Notes under the pieces: generated by a model | Databases searched by the model: none | Seen by the model: the letters and a program-made list of their open reading frames with translations, nothing else | What the model was told of the DNA's origin: nothing | NCBI GenBank assembly: GCA_029934265.1 | Contig: JAOZMN010000034.1 | Location: 1-14,889 of the forward strand | Origin: Bacteroidales bacterium | GTDB lineage: Bacteria; Bacteroidota; Bacteroidia; Bacteroidales; JAADGE01 | Direction of reading: 5' to 3' | Length of the DNA stretch: 14,889 nt | Shown: positions 14,793 through 14,889 of the stretch, in pieces | Layout: every line of letters begins with the position of its first letter | Position numbering within the stretch: position 1 is the stretch's first letter | Position numbers and translations under genes: made by a program

Positions 14793-14889
14793 GAGTTCGG
14801 TATAGAAAGACCCTTAGGGTTTGATTTAACAAAATTTAATAAATCTAAATATTTGATTTACACCTTGTTACTTAAAACCCTAAGGGTCT
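14793..14889 (+). mobile_element. 131-bp MITE-like repeat, copy 4, truncated by the window end
   Basis: The first 97 positions of the repeat are present, starting GAGTTCGGTATAGAAAG, and align without indels to the other copies. Internal arms are at 14808-14822 and 14875-14889 and pair perfectly; the window ends exactly at the right arm. The left flank AACCTT (14787-14792) should recur beyond the right end if this copy is intact. It lies four bases after the arfB stop. Confidence 0.88.

Noticed and set aside
116..14889. CRISPR-like interpretation of the four repeats
   Set aside because: Copies are kilobases apart, 131 bp long, with genes between them, TSDs at each site and no cas genes.

Overview
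The window looks like an AT-rich chromosomal segment of a Bacteroidota (probably Bacteroidales-like) bacterium. The signs are exported proteins whose signal peptides end in A-Q or S-Q, several promoter-like TAnnTTTG (-7) boxes typical of this phylum, few Shine-Dalgarno sequences, a Bacteroidota-style MiaA with a 'GLEYKFI' segment, and a very long AsmA-like protein. No phage, plasmid, CRISPR, rRNA or tRNA genes were seen, and no gene-free stretch exceeds 300 bases.

Layout: (1) positions 1-1187 hold the 5' end of a minus-strand exported protein and a minus-strand secreted conserved protein. (2) A divergent promoter region leads into an aspartase-family lyase (1260-2705), a small SPOR-like secreted protein (2865-3236) and a 1563-residue AsmA/DUF748-like membrane-anchored protein (3366-8057). 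(3) A convergent terminator separates these from minus-strand miaA; divergent from miaA is smpB. (4) Next come a small membrane/exported protein with one cysteine (10030-10575) and a radical SAM/SPASM enzyme (10657-11679), a possible two-gene modification system. (5) A minus-strand LPG-synthase-TM/flippase-like membrane protein converges on the radical SAM gene. (6) A tight pair, gpmI-arfB, ends the window.

The most notable feature is a dispersed 131-bp repeat present four times in the same orientation: 116-246, 2693-2823, 8126-8256, and 14793 to the window edge, where it is cut off after 97 bases. It has imperfect terminal inverted repeats of the type GAGTTCRGTMTAAAAAG, an internal 15-bp inverted repeat (AGACCCTTAGGGTTT and its complement) around a 52-nt spacer, and 6-bp target duplications (ATTAAT, TGACAT, and the decayed pair ATAAAT/ATATAT). 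It has no coding capacity and behaves like a MITE. Copy 2 inserted into the last codons of the aspartase gene and replaced its C-terminus with residues read from the repeat. Copy 1 lies between a promoter-like box and the start codon of the partial gene. Copy 3 sits between a promoter-like sequence and a terminator hairpin.

Most genes are housekeeping: tRNA modification (miaA), ribosome rescue by two routes (smpB, arfB), glycolysis (gpmI), amino-acid metabolism (aspartase) and envelope functions (AsmA-like, SPOR-like, flippase-like).
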